Source: Tenuifilum thalassicum (GTDB lineage: Bacteria > Bacteroidota > Bacteroidia > Bacteroidales > Tenuifilaceae). From it: a stretch of DNA of 64,000 bases. The stretch spans positions 124,001 through 188,000 of the forward strand of contig NZ_CP041345.1 in NCBI RefSeq assembly GCF_013265555.1, written 5' to 3'. The notes under the pieces were generated by a model. The model saw only the letters and a program-made list of their open reading frames with translations. It was not told where the DNA came from and did no database searches. The stretch's first letter is position 1; the number at the start of each line of letters is the position of its first letter. This document shows positions 62,932-64,000 of the stretch, one piece after another. A program made the position numbers and the translations under genes.

Positions 62932-64000
62932 ATGGCACACGGAAAAGAGACTCCCAGGCAGAAGATGATTGGCATGATGTACCTCGTGCTAACAGCTATG
63001 CTTGCACTTAACGTATCCTCTGAAGTTCTAGAAGCATTTGTTTTGGTTGATAATGGATTGGCAAGAACTACTGAAAATTATCGTTTAAAGAATAAAAACT
63101 TATATAATGAATTTTCTTCTGCTTATAGTGTCAATCCTGTTAAAGTAGGACCTTATAAGCAAAAAGCCGATGAGATACAGAAGAGAGTAGAAGATATATA
63201 TGGTTATGTTGCTGACCCTAAAAAAGAGATAGTTATAGCTTCAGAAGGAGAAGACTCTCCGGCACTTGAGGGAGATGTAATAAAGAGTGAGTTTATTAAT
63301 GGTAAAAGTGATTTAGATAAGGCTGCAACTATCTTAATAGGTATTGATGGTAATGGTAAGGCTAAAGTTTTAAAACAAAAGCTAGAAGAGTTTAGAGAGT
63401 ATATTATTAGTATTATTGATGAGAAGAAGGCTCCTGAACTGATAGAGTCAATTAGAGGAATATTAAATACCGATGATCCTCCTGTAAAAGAAGATGGAAC
63501 CCACAATACATGGGAGAGTGCACGTTTTGAACATATCCCATTAATTGCAGTAATCCCTCAGCTAACTAAGGTGCAAGTGGATATACTTAATGTTGAGGCT
63601 GAGGTTTTAAACTATTTATTAGGAAGTATTGGAGCAACTGATTTTAAGTTTAACAAGTTAGAAGCCACTGTCATTCCAAATTCAAACATAATCTTCCAGG
63701 GAAGTGAGTTTCGTGCTCAGATATTTTTAGCTGCATCGGATACTACGCAAGTACCTAAGGTCTATCTTTGTCGTTATGACTCCACTTTCAATAAATTGAC
63801 TAATAGTTACGACTACGAACCAGTGGGAAGTGTTGAGGATATTCCAGTAAACGAAAGTGGAAAAGCATTACTTATTCGTAAGGCATCAAGAACAGGAGTT
63901 GTTAACTGGCAGGGATTGATTGAAATGAAAGCGCCAGATGGAACAATAGTAAGGCGTCCCTTTAAACATTCCTATACCGTGATGCCTCCTAATGTGGTTA
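62932..64000 (+). CDS. gldM: Gliding/type IX secretion protein GldM (PorM), 3' truncated by window edge
   Basis: The frame is open from ATG 62932 to the right window edge (356 complete codons), so the C-terminus is missing; the usual length is about 510-520 residues. The start MAHGKETPRQKMIGMMYLVLTAMLALNVSSEVLEAF is characteristic, with one membrane helix followed by the periplasmic helical domain, then beta-rich domains (ATDFKFNKLEATVIPNSNIIFQGSEFRAQIF). GldM spans from the inner-membrane motor GldL to the GldK/GldN ring. gldN should follow outside the window. Confidence 0.95.
   Translation, partial: MAHGKETPRQKMIGMMYLVLTAMLALNVSSEVLEAFVLVDNGLARTTENYRLKNKNLYNEFSSAYSVNPVKVGPYKQKADEIQKRVEDIYGYVADPKKEIVIASEGEDSPALEGDVIKSEFINGKSDLDKAATILIGIDGNGKAKVLKQKLEEFREYIISIIDEKKAPELIESIRGILNTDDPPVKEDGTHNTWESARFEHIPLIAVIPQLTKVQVDILNVEAEVLNYLLGSIGATDFKFNKLEATVIPNSNIIFQGSEFRAQIFLAASDTTQVPKVYLCRYDSTFNKLTNSYDYEPVGSVEDIPVNESGKALLIRKASRTGVVNWQGLIEMKAPDGTIVRRPFKHSYTVMPPNVV

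Noticed and set aside
1-64000. CRISPR array, insertion sequence, prophage or rRNA gene
   Set aside because: I found no regular direct repeat-spacer pattern, transposase, integrase, phage gene or rRNA sequence; the repeat mosaic at 1839-2980 has irregular spacing and no cas gene.

Overview
The window looks like a chromosomal segment of a Bacteroidota bacterium, probably class Bacteroidia; I cannot fix the order or genus. The evidence is the type IX secretion/gliding locus at the right end (PorP/SprF-like, GldK, GldL, GldM), Bacteroidota-type promoters (TAnnTTTG boxes, one with a well-spaced TTTG), tRNA genes without an encoded CCA, and many Bacteroidota families (DUF5020, DUF2147, NamZ/DUF1343, viroplasmin-RNase H, a GroES-like protein, a PII-like protein in an RND operon). 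A tungsten/molybdenum-type aldehyde:ferredoxin oxidoreductase suggests anaerobic metabolism.

Layout. 1-1838: end of a surface-polysaccharide-like cluster (DUF354, NodB-like deacetylase). 1839-2980: a gene-free mosaic of short repeated DNA words and hairpins. 3013-5957: hisS-hutH ending in a strong terminator. 5991-18682: housekeeping and envelope genes (DUF3298, radC, epimerase, PNPOx-like, GH25 lysozyme, TPR histidine kinase, trkA, comEC, GroES-like, OmpH/Skp, GT2). 18672-23737: TPR-SpoIIE phosphatase, two outer-membrane proteins, a phosphoesterase lipoprotein. 23831-30660: efflux operon tetR-tolC-MFP-RND-PII-like, with a duplicated operator-like sequence over the tetR promoter. 30863-33016: aldehyde:ferredoxin oxidoreductase. 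33175-37878: rmlB, tRNA-Lys, mpl, a barrel protein, tRNA-Glu, rpsT, an EamA transporter. 37884-40175: hybrid histidine kinase. 40333-45280: operon namZ, RNase H, LolE-like permease, lpxK, purine nucleoside phosphorylase. 45356-47961: opposite-strand operon DUF2461, rlpA, DUF2147, comF. 48153-52996: degenerate nucleotidyltransferase, radA, FAD oxidoreductase, double ABC ATPase. 52993-55338: PBP1A. 55548-64000: topA, a degenerate ureohydrolase-like protein, then porP-gldK-gldL-gldM, the last cut by the window edge.

There is no CRISPR array, insertion sequence, prophage, rRNA or obvious genomic island. Almost all genes are intact and tightly packed. The most unusual parts are the repeat mosaic (whose heptad also occurs inside the neighbouring deacetylase gene), the metal-site-degenerate ureohydrolase beside the type IX secretion genes, the PII-like protein in the efflux operon, the duplicated TetR operator, and a nucleotidyltransferase without its HxGH signature fused at the stop/start junction to radA.
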